A stretch of 60,006 nt of DNA from Mycobacteriaceae bacterium (GCA_019245755.1 JAFARC010000076.1:1-60006); one strand, 5' to 3'; shown: positions 1 to 9,858, numbered from the stretch's first letter. Numbers and translations: made by a program. The notes: generated by a model from the letters alone, not told the origin.

Positions 1-344
1 ATGTCGTCGCAGGTGATCGGCTTGCCGTCGGAGTAGACCGCGCTGTCGGCGATCTGATAGTCGAGCAGCAGCGGCTCACGGCCGACCACCGACACGGCGC
101 CGAAGTCGTGATCGCCCACGATCTGGCCGTCGGGGCCGTGATAGCCGAACCCGGTCAGTGCCCTGGCGAAGGCCTGCGGCGCAGACGACGCCGCGCCAAC
201 CACGGTGTTGGCGTTGTAGGTGGCCAGTGGCCCGTCGACGGCGTAGTTGATCTGCTCGGCGGCGTTTCGCGAGCAGGACTGCAGCAGCGCGGCGACCAAT
301 GCCGCTGCCGCCGCGACTACCGCGGGACCGCGCCGGACAACCAT
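1..344 (-). CDS. Probable solute-binding lipoprotein, N-terminal part (cut by window edge)
   Basis: About 114 codons are visible, reading off the left edge, so the C-terminus is missing. The start is ATG at 344 with a purine-rich GGCGAAGG stretch before it, 17 bases after the secF stop. The N-terminus has Arg-Arg, an Ala/Val-rich hydrophobic segment and a lipobox-like LLQSC, so it should be exported and lipid-anchored at Cys. The mature part contains INYAVDGPLATYN, resembling the start of family 5 (oligopeptide/dipeptide) solute-binding proteins. From memory, M. tuberculosis has a lipoprotein (Rv2585c) in this place after secF. Its substrate cannot be told from this fragment. It is probably co-transcribed with yajC-secD-secF. 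Confidence 0.75.
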   Translation of the reverse strand, partial: MVVRRGPAVVAAAAALVAALLQSCSRNAAEQINYAVDGPLATYNANTVVGAASSAPQAFARALTGFGYHGPDGQIVGDHDFGAVSVVGREPLLLDYQIADSAVYSDGKPITCDD

Positions 345-361
345 CGGGTTGGGGCCTTCGC

Positions 362-1660
362 CTAGCGCCGCGGGCTGCTGCGCTTGCCCGACGGTCGGCC
401 GGTGCTTTTGGTCGGCCGGGCGGGGCGTGCGCCGGGCGCCGGCTTGGCCCCGGGCTGGGCCGCCGAACGACCCACCCGCTTGCCCGCCAGCGCGGCGAGC
501 GGCTCGACGGGCTCGTCGTCCTCGTCGTTCGTGGCGTCATCTGCTGGGGTGGAGGCCGATTCGGGTTTGCGCCGCCGCATCACCCGTCGGCTGTGGCCGC
601 GCACCAGGTCGGTGCGTTCGCGCAGGGTCACCAGCAGCGGAGTGGCGAAGAAGATCGACGAGTAGGTGCCGACCAGGATGCCGACCAGCATCACCAGCGC
701 CAGGTCCTTGAGCGTGCCGACCCCGAGCAGCCACACCGCGACGATCATCAACGACACCACCGGAACCACCGAGATCAGGCTGGTGTTGATGGAACGCATG
801 AAGGTCTGGTTGATCGCGAGGTTGGCCTGTTCGGCGAAGGTGCGCCGGGTCGTGTGCTGGAACCCGTGCGTGTTCTCCTCGACCTTGTCGAACACGATCA
901 CGGTGTCGTAGAGCGAGAACCCGAGGATGGTCAACAGCCCGATCACGGTGGCCGGGCTGACTTCGAACCCGACCAGCGAATACACCCCCGCGGTGGTGAG
1001 CAGATCAAAACACAGCGCGCCCAACGCGGACATGGCCATGTAGCGCTCGTAGCGCACCATGATGTAGAGCCCGACCAGCACCAGGAACACCACCAGCGCG
1101 ATCACGGCCTTCCTGGTGATCTGGCTGCCCCAGGTCGACGACACCGCGGAGTCGCTGATCGACCGCGCGCTGGGTTTGCCATCGGTGCCCTTGGGCTGGA
1201 ACGCCCCAAACAGCGCGTCGCGCAGCCGGGCGGTCTGGTCGTTGGTCAGTGTCTCGGACCGAATCTGCACGGTGGCCGAATTGCCGTTGCCCACCATCAC
1301 CACCGACTCGGGGTCGTGACCGAGCGTGCGGTGATACACGTCGGTGACCTGCTGGACAGTGGCGTCCCCCCGGGGGAACGACACCGTTGTGCCGCCCTTG
1401 AAGTCGATGCCGAACGTGAAGCCGCGGATCGCGATGCTGCTGATCGCGATCACGACGATGATCGCGCTGACGGTGAACCAGATCTTCCGGCGCCCGATGA
1501 CATCGAACGCGCCGGTGCCGGTGTAGAGCCGGGTGAAGAACCCGTGCCGCGGCAGCTCCTCGCCGCCGGGCTCGACCGCGGTGGACGCCGGGGTCTCGGC
1601 GGTGGGCGCTACGTCGCGCGCGTGCCTGCCGGTCGTTTCGGACGTGTTCTTCGAAGCCAT
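362..1660 (-). CDS. secF: Protein translocase subunit SecF
   Basis: 432 aa, usual mycobacterial length (about 440). SecF pairs with SecD and YajC to use the proton gradient to help SecYEG/SecA export and release proteins at the cytoplasmic membrane. Seen: a first membrane helix near residues 60-80, the family segment GIDFKGGTTVSF, a periplasmic domain to about residue 190, then a cluster of membrane helices (about 195-350) with the typical GFSLYDTVIVFDKV motif that carries the conserved Asp of RND-type Sec proteins. The charged, Pro/Ala/Arg-rich tail (about 360-432) is a common mycobacterial extension. It starts 3 bases after the secD stop and is therefore translationally close-coupled. Confidence 0.97.
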   Translation of the reverse strand: MASKNTSETTGRHARDVAPTAETPASTAVEPGGEELPRHGFFTRLYTGTGAFDVIGRRKIWFTVSAIIVVIAISSIAIRGFTFGIDFKGGTTVSFPRGDATVQQVTDVYHRTLGHDPESVVMVGNGNSATVQIRSETLTNDQTARLRDALFGAFQPKGTDGKPSARSISDSAVSSTWGSQITRKAVIALVVFLVLVGLYIMVRYERYMAMSALGALCFDLLTTAGVYSLVGFEVSPATVIGLLTILGFSLYDTVIVFDKVEENTHGFQHTTRRTFAEQANLAINQTFMRSINTSLISVVPVVSLMIVAVWLLGVGTLKDLALVMLVGILVGTYSSIFFATPLLVTLRERTDLVRGHSRRVMRRRKPESASTPADDATNDEDDEPVEPLAALAGKRVGRSAAQPGAKPAPGARPARPTKSTGRPSGKRSSPRR

Positions 1661-1663
1661 CGG

Positions 1664-3433
1664 CTACCCCTGCCCCATCGCATGCGCGGCCCGTCGTTCC
1701 CTGGCGATCTGCTGCACCGCGCCCAGGCCGTTGAACGCCGGCTTGGCCAGCAGCGTCGACTTCGACGCCTGATACACCAGCGGCCAGGTCACCAGGAACA
1801 CCACCACCGTGTCCAGAATCGTCGTGAGTCCCAGCGTGAACGCGAAGCCCTTCACCTGGCCGATGGCCAGGAAGTACAGCACGGCGGCGGCCAGGAAGCT
1901 GACGGCGTTCCCGGACAGGATCGTCTTGCGGGCCCGCACCCATCCTCTGGGCACCGCCGACCGGAACGAGCGCCCCTCACGTATCTCGTCCTTGATGCGT
2001 TCGAAGAACACCACGAAGGAGTCCGCGGTGGTCCCGATGCCGATGATCAGACCGGCGATGCCGGCCAGGTCGAGTGTGTAGTTGATGTACCGACCCAGCA
2101 GCACCAGGATCGCGAACACCATTGCGCCGGACGCGACCAGCGACAGGCCGGTGAGCAGACCCAGTAATCGGTAATAGATCAACGCGTACGCCAAGACCAC
2201 CAGCAGGCCGATCGCCCCGGCGATCAGGCCGGCCCGCAGCGAGGTCAGTCCCAGAGTGGCGGAAACGGTTTCGGCTTGCGACGACTCGAACGACAGCGGC
2301 AGTGAACCGTATTTCAACACATTGGCCAGGTCGCGGGCCTGGGCGGCGGTGAAGTTGCCGGTGATCTGCGTGCGCCCGCCGGGGATGGCCTCCTGGATCT
2401 CCGGTGCGCTGACCACCTGCGAGTCGAGCACGAACGCGGTCTGCGTGCCGACGTGGGATGCGGTGAAGTCGGCCCAGGTGGAAGCGGCCGGGCCCTTGAA
2501 CTTCAGCTCGACCACGTTCTGTGCGCTCTGCTGGTTGAAACCCGAACTGGCGCTTTCGATCTGCTCACCGCTGATAATCGACTTGTCCAGTAGATACACC
2601 TGCTTGTGGTCTTGCGAGCAGGTGACCAGGGGCAGGTTCGGGTCGTCGTTGCCGGCCAACACGTCATCCTGGTTGCAGCGGGTGCTCTGGTACTGCAGCG
2701 CCAGGATCTGCATGGTCTGGTCGGGGCTCTGGCGCAGCTCCTTCTCCGCCGCGATCCGCTGCGCGAGGTCCTCGCGGGAGCCGGGTGCCGGCGGCGGTGG
2801 CTGCGGCGGTGTCGGCGTGTCGGGTGTGGTCGGGCCGGGTGTGGTCGGGCCGGGTGTGGTCGGGTCGGGGGTGGGCTCCTGCGGGTAGGGCCGCGGCTGC
2901 GCCGGAGGAGGTGCCGGCTCGGTGCCGGGTGCTGGTGGTGGGGCGCCGGGCGGTGTCTCGGCCGGCGGCGGGGGTTGACCGGGCTCCGGCTGACCGGGCG
3001 CGGATTGGCCCGGCGACTGGCCGGCCGGAGGCTGCGGCGACGGGGCGGACTGGGCGGGTATCACATGGATCACCGGCCGGATGTACAGGCGGGCCGTCTG
3101 GCCGAGGTTGCGCGCCTCGCTGCCGTCGCTGCCCGGCACGGTGATGACGAGGTTATCGCCGTCGACGACGACCTCGGACCCGGACACGCCCAGACCGTTG
3201 ACGCGGGCGCTGATGATCTGCTGCGCCTGGGCCAATGCCTCGCGGGTGGGCGCCGAGCCGTTCGGCGTGCGGGCGGTCAGCGTCACGCGGGTACCGCCCT
3301 GCAGGTCGATGCCCAACTTGGGCTTGGCCTGCTTGTTGCCGGTGAGGAATACCAGCAGGTACACGCCAACGAGCAGGACCAGGAAAAGGGTCAGATAGCG
3401 GGCAGGGTGCACCGGCGGGGAAGACGATGCCAC
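1664..3433 (-). CDS. secD: Protein translocase subunit SecD
   Basis: 589 aa (M. tuberculosis SecD is about 573). Works with SecF in the membrane to pull exported proteins across. Seen: an N-terminal membrane helix (about 12-31), the motif [13 protein letters not shown], a large extracytoplasmic P1 domain, and six C-terminal helices with [20 protein letters not shown]. Between about residues 140 and 240 lies a long, low-complexity Pro/Gly/Ala/Thr insert (repeats such as TTPGP) that sits inside the periplasmic domain. Such inserts are known in actinobacterial SecD, and this one includes a 15-bp tandem repeat. It lies 66 bases after yajC and 3 bases before secF, as one operon. Confidence 0.97.
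   Translation of the reverse strand: MASSSPPVHPARYLTLFLVLLVGVYLLVFLTGNKQAKPKLGIDLQGGTRVTLTARTPNGSAPTREALAQAQQIISARVNGLGVSGSEVVVDGDNLVITVPGSDGSEARNLGQTARLYIRPVIHVIPAQSAPSPQPPAGQSPGQSAPGQPEPGQPPPPAETPPGAPPPAPGTEPAPPPAQPRPYPQEPTPDPTTPGPTTPGPTTPDTPTPPQPPPPAPGSREDLAQRIAAEKELRQSPDQTMQILALQYQSTRCNQDDVLAGNDDPNLPLVTCSQDHKQVYLLDKSIISGEQIESASSGFNQQSAQNVVELKFKGPAASTWADFTASHVGTQTAFVLDSQVVSAPEIQEAIPGGRTQITGNFTAAQARDLANVLKYGSLPLSFESSQAETVSATLGLTSLRAGLIAGAIGLLVVLAYALIYYRLLGLLTGLSLVASGAMVFAILVLLGRYINYTLDLAGIAGLIIGIGTTADSFVVFFERIKDEIREGRSFRSAVPRGWVRARKTILSGNAVSFLAAAVLYFLAIGQVKGFAFTLGLTTILDTVVVFLVTWPLVYQASKSTLLAKPAFNGLGAVQQIARERRAAHAMGQG
2824..2868. repeat. 15-bp tandem repeat inside secD (3 copies)
   Basis: Three head-to-tail copies of GTGTGGTCGGGCCGG (plus strand), the third with one change. 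They encode TTPGP-type pentapeptides in the Pro-rich insert of SecD. In frame, so length changes by slippage would be tolerated. Confidence 0.9.
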
Positions 3434-3499
3434 GTTGTCGGGGTCTCCTCGGGTTCGGTTCGTCTACACCGGCAGAGCCTACGTGCCGGCGGACGGAGC

Positions 3500-3856
3500 T
3501 CAGTCCTTGGTCAGGCGGCCCGGTTCGCCGGTCGCGTCGCTGTCGGTGAGCTCGGCGGTCGCCGGGGCTTGGTCGACGGCGTCCTCGTCGGTGTCGATCT
3601 CCGGCTCGATCCGGTCGCGAATTGCCAACTTCATCCAGGTGGTGACCACCCCCGGGGCGATCTCCAGGTCAACGGTGTCGTCGGTGATGCCGGCGATGGT
3701 GGCCTCCAGCCCGGACGTGGTGTGCACCCGGTCGCCGACCCGCAGCGATTCGTGCAGGTCGATCGTGGCCTGCATCGCGCGCTTCTGGCGGCGCGACGCG
3801 AAGTACATGAACGCTCCCAGGACGACCAGGAGCGGTAAGAAGACGAACAAGTCCAT
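3500..3856 (-). CDS. yajC: Preprotein translocase accessory subunit YajC
   Basis: 118 aa. Small single-pass membrane partner of SecD-SecF. The start is taken at ATG 3856 (MDLFVFLPLL), because the hydrophobic helix begins at once as in other YajC proteins; the longer reading from 3889 adds 11 residues with no likeness to the family. Seen: helix at about 3-20, the positive FASRRQKRAMQ segment, then the conserved cytoplasmic domain (GDRVHTTSGLEATI, TTWMKLAIRDRI) and an acidic Asp/Glu tail. First gene of the yajC-secD-secF-lipoprotein unit. Confidence 0.95.
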   Translation of the reverse strand: MDLFVFLPLLVVLGAFMYFASRRQKRAMQATIDLHESLRVGDRVHTTSGLEATIAGITDDTVDLEIAPGVVTTWMKLAIRDRIEPEIDTDEDAVDQAPATAELTDSDATGEPGRLTKD

Positions 3857-4014
3857 AACAGCGGTGTCTTTCTGGTTAAGGCAGGTCAAACCCCCCTTCG
3901 GTGAGGGCCTGCAACTGACCAGTGTGCCACTTCGCTGCCAGGTGGCGGCAGCGCGCCGTGACGGGCTGCGGGTTCGAATCGCGCCGTGGGTGGCGGTGGG
4001 CTAACTTGGCTACG

Positions 4015-4341
4015 GTGAACGCCCCGGGCCCCGGTGTTGCCGAGGCCGACGTGACGGAGGCTCAGCCAGCCGATCGGCGCCAGGCCGAATACTTCCGGCG
4101 GGTACTGCACAAGCGGTACATCGAGCTTGGCGACAACATCGCCAAAAACCAGCTGCTGGTGATCAGGCACCAGAATCGTAGCGAGTCGGCCGAGGCCAGG
4201 CGGAAGCGACGGATGCTGCGCGACGCGGAGCGCGAACGCCACACCGTGCGACGGCTGATCGACGCGCTGGAAGCGCGGTTCGGAGCCCTTGGCGGAGGCG
4301 CCGGGACGGGGGTGCCGCTGGTGACCGTCAGTCCGCGCTGA
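4015..4341 (+). CDS. Conserved-looking small hypothetical protein
   Basis: 108 aa if started at GTG 4015. TAACTT lies 7 bases upstream (4002-4007), so a leaderless transcript is likely; the ORF is open further upstream to 3922 but that part has no protein-like composition. The middle is highly charged and probably helical (rich in Arg, Glu, Gln; RRKRRMLRDAERERHTVRRL at about 61-80). No family recognised. It precedes gabT in the same direction, and gabT has its own promoter. Confidence 0.6.
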   Translation: MNAPGPGVAEADVTEAQPADRRQAEYFRRVLHKRYIELGDNIAKNQLLVIRHQNRSESAEARRKRRMLRDAERERHTVRRLIDALEARFGALGGGAGTGVPLVTVSPR

Positions 4342-4422
4342 TCCGATTCACCGCGCGATGCACACCCAGCGGCAGCACCGCGCAGGCATCGACCGGGTCG
4401 ACGGCGCGCCGTTGGCGCCGAC

Positions 4423-4428
4423 TAGGCT
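4423..4428 (+). promoter_or_regulatory. -10 element of a leaderless gabT promoter
   Basis: TAGGCT, a mycobacterial TAnnnT -10 hexamer, ends 9 bases before the gabT GTG at 4438. No Shine-Dalgarno sequence lies between, which fits a transcript that begins at or just before the start codon. Confidence 0.55.
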
Positions 4429-4437
4429 CGACAACCG

Positions 4438-5778
4438 GTGAGCATCGTCGAACAGAGCCGCCGGCTGGTCACCGAGATTCCCGGACCCCGGTCGCTCGAA
4501 CTGATCAATCGCAAGGCCGCCGCGGTGGCCCGTGGAGTCGGCGCCACCATGCCGGTGTATGCCGCGCGGGCGGCCGGCGGGATCGTCGAGGACGTCGACG
4601 GCAACCGCCTGATCGACCTGGGCTCCGGCATCGCGGTCACCACGGTAGGCAACGCCGCACCCCGGGTCGTCGAGGCGGTGAGCACGCAGGCTGCCGAGTT
4701 CACCCACACCTGCTTCATGATCACCCCGTATGAGCGGTACATCGCGGTCGCCGAGCAACTCAACCGGCTGACCCCCATCGCCGGCGAGAAACGGTCGGCG
4801 CTATTCAACTCCGGGGCCGAAGCCGTCGAGAATGCCGTCAAGGTCGCGCGCGCGTACACCCACAAAAGCGCGGTGGTCGCGTTCGACCACGCCTACCACG
4901 GCCGCACCAACCTGGCGATGGCGCTGACCGCCAAGTCCATGCCGTACAAGAGCGGGTTCGGCCCGTTCGCGCCGGAGGTCTATCGCGCACCGCTGTCGTA
5001 CCCCTACCGGGACGCCCAGCTCGACAAGGAGCTCGCCACCGACGGCGAGCTGGCTGCACGCCGGGCGATTTCGGTGATCGAGAAGAATATCGGCGCCGAC
5101 AACCTCGCGGCCGTCGTCATCGAGCCGATCCAGGGTGAGGGCGGGTTCATCGTGCCGGCCGACGGGTTCCTGCCGGCGCTGCTGGATTGGTGCCGCAAGA
5201 ACAACGTGGTGTTCATCGCCGACGAGGTGCAGACCGGATTCGCGCGGACCGGGCGGTGGTTCGCCTGTGAGCACGAGGGCATCGAGCCTGACCTGATCGT
5301 CACCGCCAAGGGCATCGCCGACGGGTTGCCGCTGTCGGGGGTCACGGGCCGCGCCGACATCATGGACGCACCGCACGTCGGCGGGCTGGGCGGCACCTAT
5401 GGCGGCAATCCGGTCGCGTGCGCCGCGGCGCTGGCCACCATCGAGACGATCGAGTCGGACGGGCTGATCGCCCGGGCTGCGGCCATCGAGCAGCTGATGA
5501 AGGACCGCCTCGGCCGCATGCAGGCCGAGGACGACCGGATCGGCGATGTGCGTGGGCGCGGCGCGATGATCGCCGTCGAGCTGGTCCGCTCCGGCAGCGC
5601 CGACCCCGACCCGGGCCTGACCCTGGCCTTGGCCACGCGCGCGCATGCCGCAGGTGTCATCGTGCTGACCTGCGGCAGCTACAACAATGTGCTGCGCCTC
5701 CTGCCGCCGCTGCCGATCAGCGACGACCTGCTCGTGGAAGGCCTCGACGTGCTCGCGCTGATCCTCGCCGACCTCTGA
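4438..5778 (+). CDS. gabT: 4-aminobutyrate aminotransferase
   Basis: 446 aa. Class III PLP-dependent aminotransferase that moves the amino group of GABA to 2-oxoglutarate, giving succinic semialdehyde and glutamate. Seen: LFNSGAEAVENAVKVARAYT (cofactor phosphate region), the substrate-domain motif DEVQTGFARTGRWFA, and the PLP lysine in VTAKGIADG at residue 291. Length matches the mycobacterial enzyme. Same position as Rv2589 next to yajC in M. tuberculosis (recalled). Start GTG 4438 is supported by the TAGGCT element. It converges with the downstream membrane protein gene. Confidence 0.95.
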   Translation: MSIVEQSRRLVTEIPGPRSLELINRKAAAVARGVGATMPVYAARAAGGIVEDVDGNRLIDLGSGIAVTTVGNAAPRVVEAVSTQAAEFTHTCFMITPYERYIAVAEQLNRLTPIAGEKRSALFNSGAEAVENAVKVARAYTHKSAVVAFDHAYHGRTNLAMALTAKSMPYKSGFGPFAPEVYRAPLSYPYRDAQLDKELATDGELAARRAISVIEKNIGADNLAAVVIEPIQGEGGFIVPADGFLPALLDWCRKNNVVFIADEVQTGFARTGRWFACEHEGIEPDLIVTAKGIADGLPLSGVTGRADIMDAPHVGGLGGTYGGNPVACAAALATIETIESDGLIARAAAIEQLMKDRLGRMQAEDDRIGDVRGRGAMIAVELVRSGSADPDPGLTLALATRAHAAGVIVLTCGSYNNVLRLLPPLPISDDLLVEGLDVLALILADL

Positions 5779-5784
5779 GCAGGC

Positions 5785-6486
5785 CTAGCGGCCGGCGGGC
5801 GTGGTCTGCGTGCTCTGGCGGCGACGGCCGAACAGGCCACCCCTTCGGGGCTGCGGCTCGTCGGGCGCCTCGCCCCGCGGTGTGTCGGTCTCGGTGGCCG
5901 GCTCGTTGGCCGCCGCGGCGTCGGTTGTCGCGGGCGCCGGCTCGGCCGCCCGCTCCGAGGCCACCGCGGTACCGGCGACCGGGCGTTGCGCGTAGCGGAG
6001 GTCGCGCAGGCTGCGCACCGACAGCCGGCCCAACGCGATGGCGCCGAGGAACACGATCACCACGCCAAGGCCGGAGAAGTAGGCGATCTCCAGCACCGCA
6101 CGCTTCCAGTCGGTGGAGGCCACCGGCGTGCCGGGATCACCGATGCCCACTGGCCCGGCGACCTGCGGTCCGACGACGAACCAGGCGCCGCCCAGGACGG
6201 CCAGCCAGCCGCCCAGCATTGCGGTCGCACGGTTGCCGGACGCGAGTAGCAGCAGGCCGCCGACAACGGTCGCGGCTGCGGGCAACACCTCGAGCCAGCC
6301 TCGCGCGGCGGTCCATGTCCACTCCCGGTCGGGCGTGTAAGCGAAGTCGAAGTAGGGCCCGACGAACGGGATCAACCCACCCCAGATGCCCAGCAAAATC
6401 AGCAGAAATCCGCTCGCCGCGCCGCGGCTGCGGGGCATGACGAGCCGGCCTGTGCGCGCGGGCGCTCCGGTGTCCATGTCGTTCAT
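5785..6486 (-). CDS. Four-helix membrane protein of unknown function
   Basis: 233 aa. Start ATG 6486 has a strong AGGAGG six bases upstream. Seen: a short polar N-terminus, then hydrophobic segments at about 25-45 (GFLLILLGIWGGLIPFVGPYF), 65-85, 88-108 and 130-155, and a cytoplasmic Ala/Glu/Pro-rich tail ending in RRRQSTQTTPAGR. The loop YFDFAYTPDREWTWT between helices 1 and 2 is probably extracytoplasmic. No domain family recognised. It lies between gabT and ruvB, where M. tuberculosis instead has fadD9 and a PE_PGRS gene (recalled). Confidence 0.85.
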   Translation of the reverse strand: MNDMDTGAPARTGRLVMPRSRGAASGFLLILLGIWGGLIPFVGPYFDFAYTPDREWTWTAARGWLEVLPAAATVVGGLLLLASGNRATAMLGGWLAVLGGAWFVVGPQVAGPVGIGDPGTPVASTDWKRAVLEIAYFSGLGVVIVFLGAIALGRLSVRSLRDLRYAQRPVAGTAVASERAAEPAPATTDAAAANEPATETDTPRGEAPDEPQPRRGGLFGRRRQSTQTTPAGR

Positions 6487-6613
6487 GACGCCTCCTTAAC
6501 AGACCTGGGTGGATTACCCACTATCTGCGCCGACGTAACCGCGATCGCGCGCGACACTGAGTCCGCAGCGGCGACGCGCCGGCGTCGGAGAGCTTTGAGT
6601 GTGGGCGGTGGGC

Positions 6614-7657
6614 CTAGTCGAAGAGACCGGCCTGGCCCAGCCCGGTAACCCCGCCCGGCGGCGCGAGCCCCAGGTGGGTCCACGCCAAGGGGGTCGCGAC
6701 CCGGCCCCGCGGCGTGCGGGCGATCATCCCGGCGCGGACCAGGAACGGCTCGCACACCTCCTCGACGGTGGCGGCCTCCTCCCCGACCGCCACCGCCAGC
6801 GTCGACACCCCAACCGGGCCGCCGCCGAAGCTGCGAATCAGCGCGGTCAGCACCGCGCGATCGAGCCGGTCGAGGCCGAGCTCGTCGACGTCGTACACCT
6901 CCAGCGCGGCCTTCGCGACGTCGCGGGTGATCACCCCGTCGGCGCGGACCTCGGCGTAGTCACGGACCCGGCGCAGCAGGCGGTTGGCGATGCGGGGCGT
7001 GCCGCGGGAGCGCCGTGCGATCTCGGCGCCGGCCTCGGCCCCGACCTCGATGCCCAGGATCCCGGCCGAGCGTGCCAGCACCCGCTCCAGTTCGGCCGGC
7101 TCGTAGAAGTCCATGTGGGCGGTGAAGCCGAACCGGTCGCGCAGCGGACCGGTCAGCGCGCCGGATCGCGTGGTGGCACCGACCAGCGTGAACGGCGCCA
7201 CCTCGAGCGGAATGGAGGTGGCGCCGGGGCCCTTCCCGACGATGACGTCGACGCGGAAGTCCTCCATCGCCAGATAGAGCATCTCCTCGGCGGGCCGGGC
7301 GATGCGGTGGATCTCGTCGATGAACAGCACGTCGTGCTCGACGAGGTTGGACAGCATCGCGGCCAGATCGCCGGCCCGCTCCAGCGCGGGTCCAGACGTT
7401 ACCCGCAACGCGGTGCCGAGCTCGGCTGCGATGATCATCGCCAGCGACGTCTTACCCAAGCCGGGCGGGCCGGACAGCAGAATGTGGTCGGGCGTGCCGC
7501 CGCGGTTCTTGGCGCCTTCGATCACCAGCTGCAGCTGCTCGCGCACCCGCGGCTGGCCGATGAACTCCTGCAGCGAACGGGGCCGCAGGCTCGCCTCGAT
7601 GTCGCCTTCGCCGACCGTCAGCGCGGCCGACACCTCCCGTTCCTCGGGAGCGCCCAT
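6614..7657 (-). CDS. ruvB: Holliday junction branch migration ATPase RuvB
   Basis: 347 aa, normal length. AAA+ motor that, loaded by RuvA, drives branch migration of Holliday junctions in recombination repair. Seen: N-terminal [12 protein letters not shown], Walker [13 protein letters not shown], Walker B LFIDEIHR, sensor ATTRSG, arginine-finger region GPLRDRFGF, and the C-terminal winged-helix domain ending [15 protein letters not shown]. Its start codon overlaps the ruvA stop by one base (TGATG). Part of ruvCAB under an SOS box. Confidence 0.98.
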   Translation of the reverse strand: MGAPEEREVSAALTVGEGDIEASLRPRSLQEFIGQPRVREQLQLVIEGAKNRGGTPDHILLSGPPGLGKTSLAMIIAAELGTALRVTSGPALERAGDLAAMLSNLVEHDVLFIDEIHRIARPAEEMLYLAMEDFRVDVIVGKGPGATSIPLEVAPFTLVGATTRSGALTGPLRDRFGFTAHMDFYEPAELERVLARSAGILGIEVGAEAGAEIARRSRGTPRIANRLLRRVRDYAEVRADGVITRDVAKAALEVYDVDELGLDRLDRAVLTALIRSFGGGPVGVSTLAVAVGEEAATVEEVCEPFLVRAGMIARTPRGRVATPLAWTHLGLAPPGGVTGLGQAGLFD

Positions 7658-8247
7658 CAGGTAGCCCGCCCCAGTAGTGACAGCGCGGCCCGCAGCGCGC
7701 TGCTCGTCGTCACCGAGTTGTCGCCGGCCAGCACCGTGTCGGTGGCATGCTCGGCCTGCCGGACCGCGAAGCCCAGCCCCACGAGGGCTTCCACCACCGG
7801 ACCGCGCACCGGGTGGCCGTTGGTGGCCGGCGCGCCCGCCGCGGCAGCAGCGCCCACCTTGTCGCGCAGCTCCAGCACCATCCGCTCGGCGCTGCGCTTG
7901 CCGATGCCCGGCACCCGGGTGAGCGCGCTGACGTCACCATCGGCCAGTGCGCGGCGCAGGGCCGGCGCTTCGTGTACCGCCAACGTCGCCAGCGCCAGCC
8001 GGGGCCCGACACCGGACACCGACAGCAGCGTTTGGAAAAGGTCGCGGGAGTCGGCGTCGACGAACCCGTACAGCGTCATCGAGTCCTCCCGCACGATCAT
8101 CGCGGTCACCAGCCTCGCCTCGGTGCCGCGGCGCAGGCTGGCAAGCGTCGACGGCGTCGCGTTCACGCGGTAGCCCACCCCGGACGCTTCGATGACGACG
8201 TGATCGAGTGCCACGTCGAGGACCTGTCCGCGGATCGAAGCGATCAC
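7657..8247 (-). CDS. ruvA: Holliday junction DNA helicase subunit RuvA
   Basis: 196 aa from GTG 8247, which overlaps the ruvC stop by four bases (GTGA). RuvA binds the open four-way junction and recruits RuvB. Seen: N-terminal OB fold ([26 protein letters not shown]), helix-hairpin-helix motifs [12 protein letters not shown] and [16 protein letters not shown], an Ala-rich flexible linker near 140-150, and the C-terminal RuvB-contacting domain ([15 protein letters not shown]). Confidence 0.97.
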   Translation of the reverse strand: MIASIRGQVLDVALDHVVIEASGVGYRVNATPSTLASLRRGTEARLVTAMIVREDSMTLYGFVDADSRDLFQTLLSVSGVGPRLALATLAVHEAPALRRALADGDVSALTRVPGIGKRSAERMVLELRDKVGAAAAAGAPATNGHPVRGPVVEALVGLGFAVRQAEHATDTVLAGDNSVTTSSALRAALSLLGRAT

Positions 8248-8798
8248 CTCGCCGCCCTCAGTTTCGCCGCGAACTTCTTGCGCTGCTCGGCAGCGCGCGC
8301 CTGGGCCTCGGCCAGCCGGGCCAACATGGGCGCGCGCCAGCAGTGACAAATCGCCAGCGCAAGCGCGTCGGCAGCGTCCGCGGGCGTGGGCTTGGCCTGC
8401 AGCGCAAGGATTTTGGTGACCATCGCGGTGACCTGCGCCTTGTTGGCGCCGCCGCTGCCGGTGACCGCGGCCTTCACCTCGCTCGGGGTGTGGAAGTGCA
8501 CGTCGATGTCGCGGCGCGCGGCGGCCAGCGCGATCACGCCGCCGGCCTGGGCGGTGCCCATGACCGTCGACACGTTGTGCTGCGAGAACACGCGCTCGAT
8601 GGCGATCACGTCGGGCTGGTGGGTGTCCATCCAATACTCGACCGCGTCGCTGATCGCCAGCAGCCGCCGCTGCAGCGGGAGATCCGTCGGCGTGCGCACC
8701 ACGTCGACGTCCAGTGCGATGACCTGCCTGCCGCGGCCGCCTTCGATCACCGACAACCCGCAACGCGTCAGCCCCGGATCGATCCCCATCACACGCAC
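8244..8798 (-). CDS. ruvC: Crossover junction endodeoxyribonuclease RuvC
   Basis: 184 aa from GTG 8798 (VRVMGIDPG), preceded by AAGGGG. The open frame continues upstream to 8936, but that stretch runs through the SOS box and is not coding. RuvC resolves Holliday junctions as a Mg-dependent dimer. Acidic active-site residues visible: Asp in [11 protein letters not shown], Glu in [10 protein letters not shown], and Asp in [14 protein letters not shown]. First gene of ruvC-ruvA-ruvB, all overlapping. Confidence 0.97.
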   Translation of the reverse strand: MRVMGIDPGLTRCGLSVIEGGRGRQVIALDVDVVRTPTDLPLQRRLLAISDAVEYWMDTHQPDVIAIERVFSQHNVSTVMGTAQAGGVIALAAARRDIDVHFHTPSEVKAAVTGSGGANKAQVTAMVTKILALQAKPTPADAADALALAICHCWRAPMLARLAEAQARAAEQRKKFAAKLRAAR

Positions 8799-8810
8799 GC
8801 CAACCCCTTC

Positions 8811-8826
8811 ACGAACAATTGTTCGA
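8811..8826. promoter_or_regulatory. SOS box (LexA operator) of ruvCAB
   Basis: ACGAAC-AATT-GTTCGA, one base from the mycobacterial LexA consensus TCGAAC-N4-GTTCGA. On the minus strand it lies just after the -10 hexamer TAGGCT (8833-8828), so LexA would cover the transcription start. DNA damage should induce the operon. Confidence 0.9.
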
Positions 8827-9102
8827 TAGCCTAGCGGCGCGGTGCGGGCTGGTGCGGCACGACACGCGGCGATTGTGCTCGGCATGGGCGCGAGTACGCA
8901 GACCGAACTGCCCGCGCCATGGGTGGAACGCCACATCGAACGGCTGGGCGGCTGGCGGCGCGCGCCGCGGCGCGGTGTTGATGCGCGGCCACGCCGGGGT
9001 CAACGTCAACAGGCTAACCGGCCAGGACGACATCGACGTAATCACCGGCATGACACGGTATTCGGGCGTCGCGGTGAGGCTTCACCCGGTGGCCGGCTGA
9101 GG
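8827..9102. other. 276-bp spacer with possible gene remnant
   Basis: No intact gene can be supported here. Plus-strand frame 1 reads [17 protein letters not shown] from 8884 and later dissolves into Arg/Pro noise. Frame 2 reads [20 protein letters not shown] from 8981 to a stop at 9100 and looks protein-like. A frameshifted short gene divergent from ruvC is one explanation. No family is recognised. Confidence 0.3.
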
Positions 9103-9858
9103 CTACTCGTCGTCCAGCTCGGCGAGAACCTCATCGGGGATGTCGGCATTGGTGTAGACGTCCTGCACGTCGTCGCTGTCCTCCAGCGCATCGACGAGTT
9201 TGAGCACCTTGCGCGCCGCGTCAGCGTCCACCGGAACCATCACCGACGGCTGGAAGCCGGCTTCCGCCGAGTCGTAGTCGATCCCGGCGTCCTGCAGCGC
9301 CGTCCGCACGGCGACCAGATCGGACGGCTCGGAAATGATCTCGAAGCTGTCGCCGAGGTCGGTGATGTCTTCAGCGCCGGCGTCGAGCACCGCGGCAAGC
9401 ACGTCGTCCTCGGTCAACCCGTCCTTCTCCAACGTCACCAGGCCCTTGCGGGAGAACAGGTAGGCCACCGACCCGGGGTCGGCCATACTGCCGCCGTTGC
9501 GGGTCATCGCCACCCGCACCTCGCCGGCGGCGCGATTGCGGTTGTCGGTCAGGCACTCGACCAGCACCGCCACGCCGCCCGGGCCGTAGCCCTCGTGGGT
9601 GATCGTCTGCCAGTCGGCACCGCCGGCTTCCTCCCCCCCTCCGCGCTTGCGCGCCCGCTCGATGTTCTCGTTGGGCACCGAGCTCTTCTTGGCCTTCTGG
9701 ATCGCGTCGTACAGGGTGGGGTTGCCTGCCGGGTCGCCGCCCCCGACGCGCGCGGCAACCTCGATGTTCTTGATCAACCTCGCGAACATCTTGCCGCGGC
9801 GTGCGTCGATGACGGCCTTCTTGTGCTTAGTGGTGGCCCACTTGGAATGGCCGCTCAT
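9103..9858 (-). CDS. YebC/PmpR-type transcriptional/translation factor
   Basis: 251 aa, the normal length for this family. Starts [23 protein letters not shown], the family signature, followed by the acidic domain-2/3 regions and an acidic C-terminus (EVLAELDDE). YebC proteins have been described as DNA-binding regulators and, more recently, as ribosome-associated factors that ease translation of proline stretches; which role applies here is not shown by the sequence. Matches Rv2603c in position (recalled). It follows pdxT by 56 bases in the same direction. Confidence 0.93.
   Translation of the reverse strand: MSGHSKWATTKHKKAVIDARRGKMFARLIKNIEVAARVGGGDPAGNPTLYDAIQKAKKSSVPNENIERARKRGGGEEAGGADWQTITHEGYGPGGVAVLVECLTDNRNRAAGEVRVAMTRNGGSMADPGSVAYLFSRKGLVTLEKDGLTEDDVLAAVLDAGAEDITDLGDSFEIISEPSDLVAVRTALQDAGIDYDSAEAGFQPSVMVPVDADAARKVLKLVDALEDSDDVQDVYTNADIPDEVLAELDDE

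Noticed and set aside
299..2167. Long plus-strand open frame opposite secF/secD
   Set aside because: High-GC shadow: Arg/His/Asp-rich, no family likeness, antisense to two certain genes.
2824..2868. CRISPR-like array
   Set aside because: Contiguous 15-base units without spacers inside a coding region; the other repeats in the window are also spacerless.
3971..3980. GGTTCGAATC, a tRNA T-loop-like string upstream of the 108-aa ORF
   Set aside because: The T stem is imperfect and no D arm, anticodon arm or acceptor stem can be paired around it.
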